From Streptomyces spiralis (GTDB lineage Bacteria; Actinomycetota; Actinomycetes; Streptomycetales; Streptomycetaceae), in contig NZ_BNBC01000066.1 of NCBI RefSeq assembly GCF_014654675.1, forward strand, positions 1 to 40,304: a stretch of 40,304 bases of DNA. The letters run 5' to 3'. Each line of letters opens with the position of its first letter. Positions within the stretch are counted from its first letter, which is position 1. The position numbers and the translations under genes are program-made. Of this stretch, positions 32,681 to 40,304 are shown piece after piece. Below the pieces are notes generated by a model. The model had not been told where the DNA came from. It saw only the letters and a list, made by a program, of their open reading frames with translations, and made no database searches.

Positions 32681-33477
32681 GCGCCGGACCTCTGCAGGAA
32701 GGCGGGGATGGAGCGCACCGCTTCCACGGGGTCTCCGGTGAGGCGGCACTCGGCGGCGAGGTGGCCGTCGTAGCCGATGGTGTGCAGGGCGCCGAGCCAG
32801 GCAGGCCAGTCCAGGTGCCCGGCACCGGGCTGGAAGCGGTTGGAGTCGGAGACCTGGGCGTGACCGATGAGGTCGGCGTGCGCGATGATCGCGGCCGCCG
32901 GGTCGCTCTCCTCGATGTTCATGTGGTAGCTGTCGATGCCGATCCGGATCGAGTCGAGACCGGTGGCGCGGATCAGGTCGGCTGCCTGCTCGAGCCGGTT
33001 GACCATGTGGTCCTCGTACCGGTTGAGCGGCTCCAGGAACAGGGTGACGCCTTCCCTGCGGGCGTGCTCTCCGAGTTCGGACAGGCCGGCCAGCAGGATC
33101 TCGCGGTCCTCCTCTTCGGAGCGCGGGGGCTCGAAGGGGGGAAGGCGGCGCGAGAACATGCCGTAGGAGGCGGGGGTCTGGGCGCCGAGCCCGCCGATCT
33201 CGGCGATCACGGTCAGCTGCGACTTCATCTGCGCGATGGCGTCGCGGCGCAGATCGGCGTCGAAGGCGCCGAAGAAGTGCAGCATGTCGACGCACACCGT
33301 CGGCATGACCACGCCGTCCTTGCGGGCCTGCTGGAGTTCGTCGATGCGGGAGGCGAAGTGGAAGTCGCCCTTGGCGCGCAGTTCGATGGCGTCGTAGCCG
33401 GCCTGCTGCGCGAACTCCCACTTGGCCTGGAGGGTGTCCCCGGGCAGGAGTTGTTCCTGTGCGGCGGTCTTGAGCAT
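32677..33477 (-). CDS. Sugar epimerase/isomerase, xylose-isomerase-like TIM barrel
   Basis: A 266-residue protein with the metal-binding set of the tagatose/psicose 3-epimerase-like branch. These are glutamate in TLFLEPLNRYEDH, Asp/His in IGIDSYHMNIEE, histidine and ASP-like SDSNR in GHAQVSDSNRFQPGAGHLDW, and glutamate in AAECRLTGDP. It isomerises or epimerises a ketose or keto-sugar using a divalent metal. Together with the two dehydrogenases of this locus it would fit a route through a keto-sugar intermediate. Its stop overlaps the next gene's GTG. It starts 17 bp after the dehydrogenase gene. Confidence 0.88.
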   Translation of the reverse strand: MLKTAAQEQLLPGDTLQAKWEFAQQAGYDAIELRAKGDFHFASRIDELQQARKDGVVMPTVCVDMLHFFGAFDADLRRDAIAQMKSQLTVIAEIGGLGAQTPASYGMFSRRLPPFEPPRSEEEDREILLAGLSELGEHARREGVTLFLEPLNRYEDHMVNRLEQAADLIRATGLDSIRIGIDSYHMNIEESDPAAAIIAHADLIGHAQVSDSNRFQPGAGHLDWPAWLGALHTIGYDGHLAAECRLTGDPVEAVRSIPAFLQRSGA

Positions 33478-33494
33478 GAGAGGGCCTTTGCCTT

Positions 33495-34541
33495 TCAGAA
33501 TTCCAGGACGACCTGCAGCGCGTCGGCCGGGCGCTCGTCCAGCAGCACGTACGCGTCGGCGGCTTCGGCCGCGGGGACGACATGGCTGACCAGGGAGGTC
33601 ACGTCCACGTGCCCCTCGGCGACCAGGCGCAGGAAGGTCTGCTGAAGGCGTTCGACGCTCCAGCGGTGGGACAGCTGCGGGGGGACGCCGCCGATCTGGG
33701 AGCAGACGAGCTGGACGCGGTTGTGGTGGAACTCGTCGCCCAGCCGCAGGCCGATGCCGTCGCCCTGGTAGAAGCCGGAGGCCACCACGCGGCCGCCCGC
33801 CGCGACCGAGCGCAGGGCTTCGTGCAGGGCCGGGTAGGCGCCGCTGATCTCGATGGCGAGGTCGGCGCCGAGGCCGTCGGTGGCGTGGCGGATGGATTCG
33901 GCGACGGCCTCGGTGCGGGCGTTGAGGGTGTGGTGTGCGCCGTAGCGCTTGGCGGTCTCCAGGCGGCCGTCGAGGGCGTCGACGGCTGTGACGCGGGCGC
34001 CGTTGAGCTGGGCGAGCCGTGTGGTGAGCAGGCCGATCACGCCCTGTCCGAAGACGGCGACGTCCTCACCGAGGTGGATGTCGCCGGCCAGGACGGCGTT
34101 GTAGGCGATGGCGCCGACGCGTGCGAAGGCTCCGGCCAGGGGCTCCAGCCCGGTGGGCAGTGTGTGGCCGATCATCCGCTCGGCCGGGACGATGCCCTCG
34201 CTGCGGTGTCCCCAGATGCCCCAGACCAGGTCGCCGGGGCGGGGCAGGCCGGGGGTGCCCTCGAGTTCCGGGGAGACTTCGACGACCTCTCCGACCTCGG
34301 AGTACCCCCAGCCCGCGACGGGGTACTGGATGCCGGCCGCTCCCTCGTGGAACAGCCGCTCCTCGGGGTCCCAGGTCCGCGTCAGGTAGGGGTTGGTGCC
34401 GCGGTACGCGGTCAGTTCGGTGCCGGCCGAGATGCCCGAGTAGCGGGTGCGGACTCTGAGGTGGCCTTGGGGCAGTGCGGCTCGGGCGTGCCCGGCGACC
34501 TCCACCTGGCGAGGGCCGGTGAATTGGACGACGCGTTCCAC
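33495..34541 (-). CDS. Medium-chain dehydrogenase/reductase (zinc-type alcohol dehydrogenase superfamily)
   Basis: GTG 34541 with GGAG (complement of 34547-34550) close upstream. The 348-residue protein has the MDR plan. Its N-terminal GroES-like domain reads RYSGISAGTELTAYRG, where classical zinc enzymes have CGICGTD, so the usual catalytic cysteine is replaced by Ser/Ala. The NAD(P)-binding motif is VAVFGQGVIGLLTTRLAQL. The SGISAGTE form is typical of a subgroup acting on sugars or complex alcohols, with catalysis perhaps zinc-independent. It is the first gene of the leftward operon and is divergent from the importer. Confidence 0.87.
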   Translation of the reverse strand: MERVVQFTGPRQVEVAGHARAALPQGHLRVRTRYSGISAGTELTAYRGTNPYLTRTWDPEERLFHEGAAGIQYPVAGWGYSEVGEVVEVSPELEGTPGLPRPGDLVWGIWGHRSEGIVPAERMIGHTLPTGLEPLAGAFARVGAIAYNAVLAGDIHLGEDVAVFGQGVIGLLTTRLAQLNGARVTAVDALDGRLETAKRYGAHHTLNARTEAVAESIRHATDGLGADLAIEISGAYPALHEALRSVAAGGRVVASGFYQGDGIGLRLGDEFHHNRVQLVCSQIGGVPPQLSHRWSVERLQQTFLRLVAEGHVDVTSLVSHVVPAAEAADAYVLLDERPADALQVVLEF

Positions 34542-34578
34542 GGGGGCTCCGGAGGGGTTGCGGATGTTGGTTGCGTCG

Positions 34579-34606
34579 ACGATATCTCCAACTTATGTCT
34601 TGTCAA
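34579..34606 (-). promoter_or_regulatory. Putative promoter of the leftward sugar operon
   Basis: On the minus strand, a perfect TTGACA (complement of 34601-34606) is followed after 16 bp by TATCGT (complement of 34579-34584), a 4-of-6 match to TATAAT. The predicted start point gives a leader of about 30 nt before GTG 34541. The element lies in the AT-richer middle of the 125-bp divergent gap. Confidence 0.5.
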
Positions 34607-34621
34607 CCAGCAAAAGTGATG

Positions 34622-34638
34622 CTGAGATGCGTCCTCAG
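34622..34638. promoter_or_regulatory. Short inverted repeat upstream of the importer gene
   Basis: CTGAG (34622-34626) and CTCAG (34634-34638) flank a 7-bp spacer, 28 bp before the lipoprotein start codon. It is a plausible operator half-site pair for the ROK regulator encoded downstream. Five-base arms can occur by chance. Confidence 0.3.
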
Positions 34639-34666
34639 TAGACGTAAGTCGGAACGAGGACACGCA

Positions 34667-36070
34667 ATGCACACCAAGAGCCGGCGGTCGACGACGACCG
34701 CGGTGGGCATCACCGCAGCCCTGGGACTCGGGCTGCTCACGGGCTGCGCCGGCAGTACCGGGCCCGGAAAGCCGGACCGCGAGATCACGGTCTGGTCCCA
34801 GGAGAACCTCCCGGACCGGGTCGCCGCGACGCAGAAGATCATCGACGGGTTCGAGAAGAAGACCGGGATCAAGGTCCACCTCGTCGGGGTCGACGAGGGG
34901 CAGATGCCGCAGCTGATCATGTCCGCCGCGGCCGCCGGCAAGCTGCCCGACGTGATCGGCGCGGCGCCGATGGGCCAGGTGTGGCAGATGTACACCAACG
35001 GTCTGCTCAACACCGACATCCCGAAGAAGATCGTCGCCGAGCTGGGAAGGAGCACGTTCAACGCGAACGCGCTCCAGCTGACCTCGGACGGGAACACCAG
35101 CCTCGGTGTGCCCTCCGACGCCTGGCTCCAGCTGCTGGTCTACCGCAAGGACCAGTTCGACGAGAAGCACCTGGCCGCCCCCGACACGTACGCACGGGCT
35201 CTGACCGCCGCCAAGGCACTCACCACCAAGGGGCACGACGCCGTCTCCGCGGCCACCGACCCCAGTGACGTCTTCACCTCCCAGAGCTTCGAGAGCCTCG
35301 CCCTGGCCAACGACTGCCAGCTCGTCGACGCCCACCACGACGTCGCCCTGGAATCCCCGCAGTGCCGGACCGCGTTCCGCACCTACGACCAGCTCGCCCG
35401 TACCTACGGGTCCCCCGGAACGCAGACCGTGGACTCCACCCGCGCCACCTACTTCGCCGGCCAGTCCTCGATGATCGTCTGGTCCTCGTTCCTGCTGGAC
35501 GAACTCGCCGGCCTGCGCAAGGACGCCCTGCCCAGCTGCCCCGCATGCAGAAACGATCCCCGGTACCTGTCCGACAACAGCGGGATCGTGACGGCGATGA
35601 AGGGTCCCGACGGCTCCGAACCCGCCCAGTTCGGCGAGATCACCTCATGGGTGACCACCAAGACGGCCGAGACCGCCGCCTCCCGCGAGTTCATCGAGTA
35701 CATGATGGGCACGGGTTACGAGTCCTGGTTCGGCATGTCACCCGAGGGCAAGATCCCCGTCCGGAACGGCACGGCCGCCCAGCCGCGGCGCTACCTCGAC
35801 GCCTGGCGTCACAGCCCCATCGGCGTCGACACCCGCAAGCCCTTCGACCAGGTCTATCCGCCCACCCTGCTCAACCGGCTCGCCGCCGGCGTCAGCCACA
35901 TGCGGCGCTGGGGCATCACCCAGGGTGAGGGAGCCCTCGTCGGCGCCACCAACGGCGAACTGCCCGTTCCCAAGGCCATCGGCGCCATGACCGGCGGCCA
36001 GATCTCCGCCACCGAGGCGGCACGCGAAGCCGACGCCGACGTCGCCGCCCTGAAGAAGTCCCTGCAATAG
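34667..36070 (+). CDS. Sugar ABC importer solute-binding lipoprotein, family 1
   Basis: ATG 34667 follows GAGGA (34656-34660) six bases upstream. The 467-residue protein has a lipoprotein signal, ALGLGLLTGC, with C27 as the lipid site. A family 1 binding-protein body follows: REITVWSQENLPDRVAATQK, KLPDVIGAAPMGQVWQMY, and GQSSMIVWSSFLLDELAG. It binds a sugar or glycoside at the cell surface for the two permeases that follow. A CPACRN pair of cysteines plus DCQ and QCR elsewhere may form disulphides. The ligand should match the two cytoplasmic glycosidases across the divergent promoter. Confidence 0.93.
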   Translation: MHTKSRRSTTTAVGITAALGLGLLTGCAGSTGPGKPDREITVWSQENLPDRVAATQKIIDGFEKKTGIKVHLVGVDEGQMPQLIMSAAAAGKLPDVIGAAPMGQVWQMYTNGLLNTDIPKKIVAELGRSTFNANALQLTSDGNTSLGVPSDAWLQLLVYRKDQFDEKHLAAPDTYARALTAAKALTTKGHDAVSAATDPSDVFTSQSFESLALANDCQLVDAHHDVALESPQCRTAFRTYDQLARTYGSPGTQTVDSTRATYFAGQSSMIVWSSFLLDELAGLRKDALPSCPACRNDPRYLSDNSGIVTAMKGPDGSEPAQFGEITSWVTTKTAETAASREFIEYMMGTGYESWFGMSPEGKIPVRNGTAAQPRRYLDAWRHSPIGVDTRKPFDQVYPPTLLNRLAAGVSHMRRWGITQGEGALVGATNGELPVPKAIGAMTGGQISATEAAREADADVAALKKSLQ

Positions 36071-36101
36071 CCGCCCGCCTGCACGTCGCAAAGGTCCCCT
36101 C

Positions 36102-37121
36102 ATGACTACAGCTCCCGCCGGCGCGCCACAGCGCCGGGCGACAGGCCCCCGGTCCACCGCCGGGCCCGCCTCCCGGACCTCCCGCCCGATGACCGCGAGC
36201 CGCCGCGCCAACCGCGCCGGCCTCGCCTTCGTCTCCCCCACCTTCGTCGTGGTCCTGGTGGTGGTGGTCCTGCCCATTCTGTGGACCGTGCTGCTGGCGT
36301 TCCAGAAGGCCAAGCTCGTCGACATCCAGGGCATGGGGCTGTTCGGCCACTGGTCCCTGGACAACTTCGCCCAGGTCTTCGACTCGGCCGGCTTCTGGTC
36401 GAGCCTGACCACGACCCTGCTGTACACCGCGGGTGGCACTCTGGGCTCGGTCGCTCTCGGCCTCGTGGCCGCGCTCGCGCTGCGCAAGCCCTTCCGCGGC
36501 CGCGGCCTGCTGCGCGCCGCGATGCTGCTGCCCTACGTGGCCCCCGTCGTCGCGGTGGCCTTCGTCTGGGAGGTCGCGCTCAGTCCGCAGTACGGCGTCG
36601 TCAACGATTGGGGCCGGCGCCTGTTCGGCTGGGACCACCCGATCGCCTTCCTGTCGACCCGGGAGTACTCGGTCCACCTGCTCGGTGTGCACGTCGACGT
36701 CCCCCTGGCCCTGCTGACCGTGATCGCCTTCGAGTGCTGGCGCTACTTCCCCTTCGCCTTCCTGTTCATCCTCGCCCGCCTCCAGGCGGTGCCCCACACA
36801 CTCGAGGAAGCCGCGAAGGTCGACGGGGCCACCCCCACCCAGCGCTTCCGCCACATACTCCTCCCCCAGCTCATGCCCGTCATCGCCCTGTTGTGCGTCC
36901 TGCGCTTCATCATGACCTTCAACAAGTTCGACGACGTCTACCTGCTGACGGGAGGCGGCGCCGGCACCGACGTCGCCGCCGTGCGCGTGTACGACTTCCT
37001 CACCGCCCGCTACGACGTGGGAGCCGCGGCCGCCCAGGCCCTCGTCCTGGCCGCCTCCCTGATGCTCCTGCTGGGCCTCTACTTCAAGTTCTTCGGCAAC
37101 AAGGTCCAGGAGGAATCGTGA
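36102..37121 (+). CDS. Sugar ABC importer permease, MalF/UgpA type
   Basis: A 339-residue membrane protein starting at ATG 36102, with AAAGG upstream in the 31-bp gap. After a 30-residue polar N-terminus, the first membrane segment is AFVSPTFVVVLVVVVLPILW. The coupling loop EEAAKVDGATPTQRFRHILL lies before the last segments, as in the MalF family. It forms the channel with the next gene product and docks to an ATPase encoded elsewhere. Confidence 0.93.
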   Translation: MTTAPAGAPQRRATGPRSTAGPASRTSRPMTASRRANRAGLAFVSPTFVVVLVVVVLPILWTVLLAFQKAKLVDIQGMGLFGHWSLDNFAQVFDSAGFWSSLTTTLLYTAGGTLGSVALGLVAALALRKPFRGRGLLRAAMLLPYVAPVVAVAFVWEVALSPQYGVVNDWGRRLFGWDHPIAFLSTREYSVHLLGVHVDVPLALLTVIAFECWRYFPFAFLFILARLQAVPHTLEEAAKVDGATPTQRFRHILLPQLMPVIALLCVLRFIMTFNKFDDVYLLTGGGAGTDVAAVRVYDFLTARYDVGAAAAQALVLAASLMLLLGLYFKFFGNKVQEES

Positions 37122-38002
37122 CCCGCAAGGCCGCTCCGAGCAGGGCGCAGTTCGAGGAGCGACTCTTCGGCGTCCTGCGCCGGCTCGTCATCGCGTTCCT
37201 CGCGGTGATCACCCTGCTGCCCTTCTACTACATGCTGCTGCTGTCGGTGAAGCCCATCGACGCGCTCCTCCTCGACCCCGGATCCCTGTGGATATCGGCC
37301 AAGGACTTCACGCTGTCGACCTACCACGACGTCCTGCGGTCCACCGACGACGGTGGGCAGGGCTTCGTGAAGTTCCTGCTCAACTCCGCACTGGTCTCCC
37401 TGGGCACCGTCGCCCTGACGCTGCTGGCCGCCGTACCCGGCGCCTACGCCGTCAGCCGTCTGAAGTTCTTCGGCCACCGCCAGGTCAGCGCACTCTTCCT
37501 GGCCGTCTATCTCTTCCCGGCGACCCTGCTGGCCGTTCCGCTGTTCGTGATCTTCGCCAGGATGGGACTGTCCTCCAGCCTGGTCGGCCTCGCCATCGTC
37601 TACGTCGCCCAGACGGTGCCGGTGTCGATCTACATGCTGAAGAACTACCTCGTCACCATCCCCTACTCCATCGAGGAAGCGGCGGCCCTCGACGGCTGCA
37701 GCCGGCTGCAGACCGTGCGCAAGGTGATCCTCCCCCTGGCCCTGCCCTCGCTGATGGCGACCGGGTTGTACATCTTCATGATCGCCTGGAACGAGTTCCT
37801 CTTCGCCCTGCTGTTCCTGGCCGCCGACCCGGACAAGTGGACGGTCTCCCTGGGCCTGGCGCAGCTCTCCAACGGCATCGAAGTGCCCAAGACCGTGCTC
37901 ATGGCCGGTTCGGTGGTCCTGACGATTCCCGTGGTAGTTCTGTTCTTCGCCGCCGAGCGCCTGCTCACCGAGGGCCTCACCAGCGGCGCCGACAAGAGCT
38001 GA
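37118..38002 (+). CDS. Sugar ABC importer permease, MalG/UgpE type
   Basis: GTG 37118 overlaps the upstream stop (GTGA), and AGGAG lies just before it. The 294-residue protein has six membrane segments, the family's LLPFYYMLLLSVKP near the N-terminus and the coupling loop EEAAALDGCSRLQTVRKVIL. No ATP-binding gene follows. In Streptomyces such importers are energised by the shared ATPase MsiK, which I infer here too. A ROK regulator gene follows 17 bp later. Confidence 0.93.
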   Translation: MTRKAAPSRAQFEERLFGVLRRLVIAFLAVITLLPFYYMLLLSVKPIDALLLDPGSLWISAKDFTLSTYHDVLRSTDDGGQGFVKFLLNSALVSLGTVALTLLAAVPGAYAVSRLKFFGHRQVSALFLAVYLFPATLLAVPLFVIFARMGLSSSLVGLAIVYVAQTVPVSIYMLKNYLVTIPYSIEEAAALDGCSRLQTVRKVILPLALPSLMATGLYIFMIAWNEFLFALLFLAADPDKWTVSLGLAQLSNGIEVPKTVLMAGSVVLTIPVVVLFFAAERLLTEGLTSGADKS

Positions 38003-38019
38003 AGCGTGGGGGATGGACG

Positions 38020-39216
38020 ATGACACCGAATCAGGTAAGCGCCGGAGAACTGCTGCAGCTGATCCGCAGCGGCCGTGCCAACACCCGCGCCGCCCTGCAG
38101 CGCGCCACGGGACTGTCCCGCTCCACCGTCGGCCAGCGACTGGACCTGCTCAACCGCGCGGGATGGCTGCGCCACACCACCGGCACCTCCACCGGTGGCC
38201 GCCCCTCGGACCGGATCGTCTTCGACCCCACGCACGCATCGGTCATCGCCGTCGACCTCGAGACCCGGCACGCCCGCACCGCGGTCCTGGACCTCGCGGG
38301 CACCATCCTCGCCGAGCACACCGGCCCATTGGAGATCACCCGTGGCCCGGAGGAGGTGCTGGACCACCTGGCCGCCTCCTTCCCGGACCTGATCGCCGCC
38401 GCCGGGGTCGGCCCCGACCATGTGTGCGGCATCGGCATGTCCGTGCCGGGGCCCGTCGACTGGGAGACGGGACGCGTCGTCGAGCCGCCCATCATGCCCG
38501 GCTGGGACCGGTACCCCATCCGGGAACGCCTGCAGAAGGCCTACGCCGAGCATGTGGCGTCCGGCCCCGAGGACGGGATCCCCGTCTTCCTGGACAACGA
38601 CGCCAACCTCATGGCCCTGGCCGAGCGCCAGGCCAACCACCGTGACTGCTCGGCCTTCGTCCTGGTCAAGGTGTCCACCGGCATCGGCGCCGGCGTCGTC
38701 ATCGGGGACGGTGTCTACCGCGGCATCGACGGCGGCGCCGGCGACATCGGCCACATCCGCCTGCACGACCAGCCCGACGCGCTGTGCATGTGCGGCTCGC
38801 AGGGTTGTCTGGCCGCCGTCGCCAGCGGCCGGGCACTCGCACGGCAGCTCTCCGAAATCGGCCTGGAAACCACCTCCGGATCCGACGTCAAGCGCCTCCT
38901 CGCCGAGGGTCACCCCGACGCGATCCGGCTGGCCCGGGAGGCCGGACGCCGAGTGGGAGAGGTCCTGGTGACCGTGGTCACCCTCCTCAACCCGGGCGTT
39001 CTGATGCTCGCCGGAGACCTCTCCGGGGTGCCGTTCATGACGGGCGTCCGCGAACTCCTCTACCGGCGTGCCATGCCCCGCACCACCGCGAACCTGCAGA
39101 TCGTCACGTCACGACTCGGCGACCACGCCGGTGTCATCGGCGCGGCAGGCATGGTGGTCGAAATCCTCTACTCCCCCGCCCAGGCCGACGCCCGCCTCGC
39201 ACGCCTCGCCACCTGA
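38020..39216 (+). CDS. ROK-family transcriptional regulator
   Basis: ATG 38020 gives a 398-residue protein. Residues about 5-62 form a MarR-like winged helix (ALQRATGLSRSTVGQRLDLL, then STGGRPSDR). The rest is the ROK sugar-kinase fold, with FLDNDANLMALAERQ, VSTGIGAGVVIGDGVYRG and the zinc site GDIGHIRL plus CMCGSQGC. The ATP loop is degenerate (VDLETRHA for DxGGT), as in ROK repressors. The usual glutamate after GCL is alanine here. It probably senses a sugar from this locus and controls both divergent operons. It also contrasts with the HTH-less ROK protein at 8595-9554. Confidence 0.93.
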   Translation: MTPNQVSAGELLQLIRSGRANTRAALQRATGLSRSTVGQRLDLLNRAGWLRHTTGTSTGGRPSDRIVFDPTHASVIAVDLETRHARTAVLDLAGTILAEHTGPLEITRGPEEVLDHLAASFPDLIAAAGVGPDHVCGIGMSVPGPVDWETGRVVEPPIMPGWDRYPIRERLQKAYAEHVASGPEDGIPVFLDNDANLMALAERQANHRDCSAFVLVKVSTGIGAGVVIGDGVYRGIDGGAGDIGHIRLHDQPDALCMCGSQGCLAAVASGRALARQLSEIGLETTSGSDVKRLLAEGHPDAIRLAREAGRRVGEVLVTVVTLLNPGVLMLAGDLSGVPFMTGVRELLYRRAMPRTTANLQIVTSRLGDHAGVIGAAGMVVEILYSPAQADARLARLAT

Positions 39217-39284
39217 ACCCGCACGAGGCACATCACTGTGCGCAGCACGAAGCACAGCACCGTGCGCATACCGACAGGAACACC
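39217..39284. other. Spacer with repeated GTGCGCA / GCAC elements
   Basis: Between the ROK and dehydrogenase genes. CTGTGCGCA and CCGTGCGCA occur as a direct repeat about 24 bp apart, and TGTGC can pair with GCACA to form a small hairpin. It may be an RNA processing or attenuation element, or a second binding site. Evidence is only the repetition. Confidence 0.3.
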
Positions 39285-40178
39285 GTGACCACTGAACCAG
39301 CCCACTGGAAGCACCAGCCCGTCGAGGTCGGCCTCGTGGGCGCCGGCCCCTGGGCCCGGGCCATGCACGCACGCATGCTGGCCACCGGCCCGGAAACCCG
39401 GCTCGCCGCCGTCTGGGCCCGCCGCCCCGACGCCGCGCGACAGGCCGCAGCCCCCTACGGCGCCCAGGTCGCCACCGAGTTCGAGGAACTCCTCGACCGC
39501 TGCGAGGCGGTGGCCTTCGCCGTTCCGCCCGCGATACAGGCGGAACTCGCTCCGTCGGCCGCCAAGCGAGGAAAGCACCTGCTCCTGGAGAAGCCCCTCG
39601 GTCCCGACCTGACCACCGCGCAGCGGCTCGCCGATGCCGTGGCGGAGGCCGGTGTCGTCTCGCAGCTCGTCCTGACCAAGCGCTACCACCCCACGACCCG
39701 CGCCTTTCTGGACACCGCCCGCGGGCTGGAGGTGGCCGGAGCCCGCTCCTGCTACCTTCACGGCGCCTTCCTGGGCGGCGACTTCGCCACCGGCTGGCGT
39801 CTCGAGCACGGCGCGCTGCTCGATCTGGGGCCCCACCTCCTCGACCTGCTGGACGCCGCCGTCGGTCCCATCACCGCCGTCCGCGGCAGCGGAGACCCCC
39901 GCCGCTGGATCGAGCTCACCTGCGAGCACGCCAACGGCGCGATCAGCCAGGCGTCGCTGTCCGGTGCCGTCAACCTTCCCCGGGCCCTGACCCGGGTGGA
40001 ACTCTTCGGAGCCGAGCCGCCGTTGACGTACGACACCGCAGGCATCGACCACGAGGAGTGCTGGCCGATCCTGCGCCGGGACTTCGCGACCGCCGTGCGC
40101 ACCCGTACACCGACGGAACTGGACGCACAGCGCGGCTTGTACCTGCAGCGGCTCATCGATCAGGTGGTCGACGGCTGA
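39285..40178 (+). CDS. Gfo/Idh/MocA-family NAD(P)-dependent oxidoreductase
   Basis: GTG 39285 has AGGA (39276-39279) five bases upstream; upstream readings in this frame shadow the ROK gene. The 297-residue enzyme has an N-terminal Rossmann fold (VEVGLVGAGPWARAMHARML), the family's catalytic-lysine motif LLLEKPLGPDL and the DLGPH active-site motif in ALLDLGPHLLDLLDA. It oxidises or reduces a sugar or inositol hydroxyl. It is shorter than many family members (330-390), lacking part of the C-terminal sheet. It ends the rightward sugar operon. Confidence 0.9.
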   Translation: MTTEPAHWKHQPVEVGLVGAGPWARAMHARMLATGPETRLAAVWARRPDAARQAAAPYGAQVATEFEELLDRCEAVAFAVPPAIQAELAPSAAKRGKHLLLEKPLGPDLTTAQRLADAVAEAGVVSQLVLTKRYHPTTRAFLDTARGLEVAGARSCYLHGAFLGGDFATGWRLEHGALLDLGPHLLDLLDAAVGPITAVRGSGDPRRWIELTCEHANGAISQASLSGAVNLPRALTRVELFGAEPPLTYDTAGIDHEECWPILRRDFATAVRTRTPTELDAQRGLYLQRLIDQVVDG

Positions 40179-40207
40179 ACCCGCCGGGTGCGGCGATGGA
40201 CACGAGG

Positions 40208-40247
40208 GTGCCTCCGGCGGGTGGCGGTGGTGGTCCGCCGGAGGCAC
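40208..40247. terminator. Strong bidirectional hairpin between convergent genes
   Basis: GTGCCTCCGGCGG (40208-40220) pairs perfectly over 13 bp with CCGCCGGAGGCAC (40235-40247), with a 14-base G/T-rich loop. It lies 29 bp after the Gfo/Idh stop and 5 bp beyond the stop of the leftward gene at the edge, so it probably serves both transcripts. Confidence 0.75.
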
Positions 40248-40252
40248 GGTCG

Positions 40253-40304
40253 TCAGCAGTCGGGGATGACGGTGCCGTTGTTGTCCTTGGCCTCGTCGTT
40301 GCCC
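40253..40304 (-). CDS. C-terminal tail of an unidentified leftward protein, cut by window edge
   Basis: The minus strand reads GNDEAKDNNGTVIPDC and a TGA stop at 40255-40253, directly behind a strong hairpin. An Asn/Asp/Gly-rich tail ending in Cys-stop is suggestive of a secreted beta-rich protein with a terminal disulphide, such as a polysaccharide lyase, but 16 residues cannot settle it. Confidence 0.5.
   Translation of the reverse strand, partial: GNDEAKDNNGTVIPDC

Overview
The window looks like chromosomal DNA from a Streptomyces-type actinomycete. GC is very high, codons end in G or C, GTG and even TTG starts are used, and 4-bp ATGA/GTGA stop-start overlaps are common. Gene content is typical of the genus: IclR, PadR, XRE-cupin and ROK regulators, ECF sigma factors, a PAS-GAF-PP2C phosphatase, and a sugar ABC importer without its own ATPase. 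I saw no rRNA, tRNA, CRISPR array or intact insertion sequence.

Region 1 (1-1447): the 5' end of a leftward FAD-dependent oxidoreductase, an apparently non-coding stretch with a repeated GCGCAAC motif, and a decayed glycoside hydrolase family 2 gene that has lost most of its middle.

Region 2 (1461-12001): a catabolic locus. A serine hydrolase and an IclR regulator read left. Divergently, a five-gene peptide/nickel-type ABC importer reads right, followed after an inverted ROK-like gene by a creatininase-family amidohydrolase, a glucarate-dehydratase-subgroup enolase and a RidA deaminase. A near-perfect 15-bp palindrome lies in the IclR/transporter gap. The gene order suggests uptake, ring or amide opening, dehydration and enamine/imine clearance of an unknown nitrogen-containing acid. 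The ROK-like protein has kept its zinc site but lost its catalytic and ATP-site residues.

Region 3 (12314-16539): a two-subunit, Tat-exported molybdenum hydroxylase of the isoquinoline 1-oxidoreductase type, a SnoaL-like protein and a divergent PadR regulator. Region 4 (16817-20778): a large secreted BNR/beta-propeller protein behind a strong promoter with an embedded inverted repeat, then a GNAT acetyltransferase and a HIT-family protein.

Region 5 (20976-22601) is a gene graveyard: fragments of a VOC-like protein, a SAM methyltransferase fused out of frame to an ECF sigma factor lacking region 2, a dihydrofolate-reductase-family protein, and an EthD protein with a late frameshift.

Region 6 (22766-25034) is an intact ECF42-type module: a membrane protein and a divergent YciI/DGPF protein plus sigma factor. 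Both directions start from the same bipartite motif (TGTCGA, 17-18 nt, CGTCTG), and the sigma gene carries a perfect 36-bp palindrome just after its start. Region 7 (25093-29253) holds a SpoIIE-type phosphatase, a divergent XRE-cupin/GNAT pair whose start codons overlap, and a DJ-1/PfpI protein.

Region 8 (29424-40178) is a sugar-utilisation locus. Four leftward genes encode an MDR dehydrogenase, a sugar epimerase/isomerase and two (alpha/alpha)6-barrel glycosidases. Five rightward genes encode a lipoprotein, two permeases, a ROK repressor and a Gfo/Idh dehydrogenase. The substrate is unknown; two glycosidases with two oxidoreductases and an epimerase suggest an unusual glycoside handled partly by oxidation. 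A strong hairpin ends the locus, and the tail of one more leftward gene enters at the right edge. All functions are read from sequence and family knowledge; nothing was searched.
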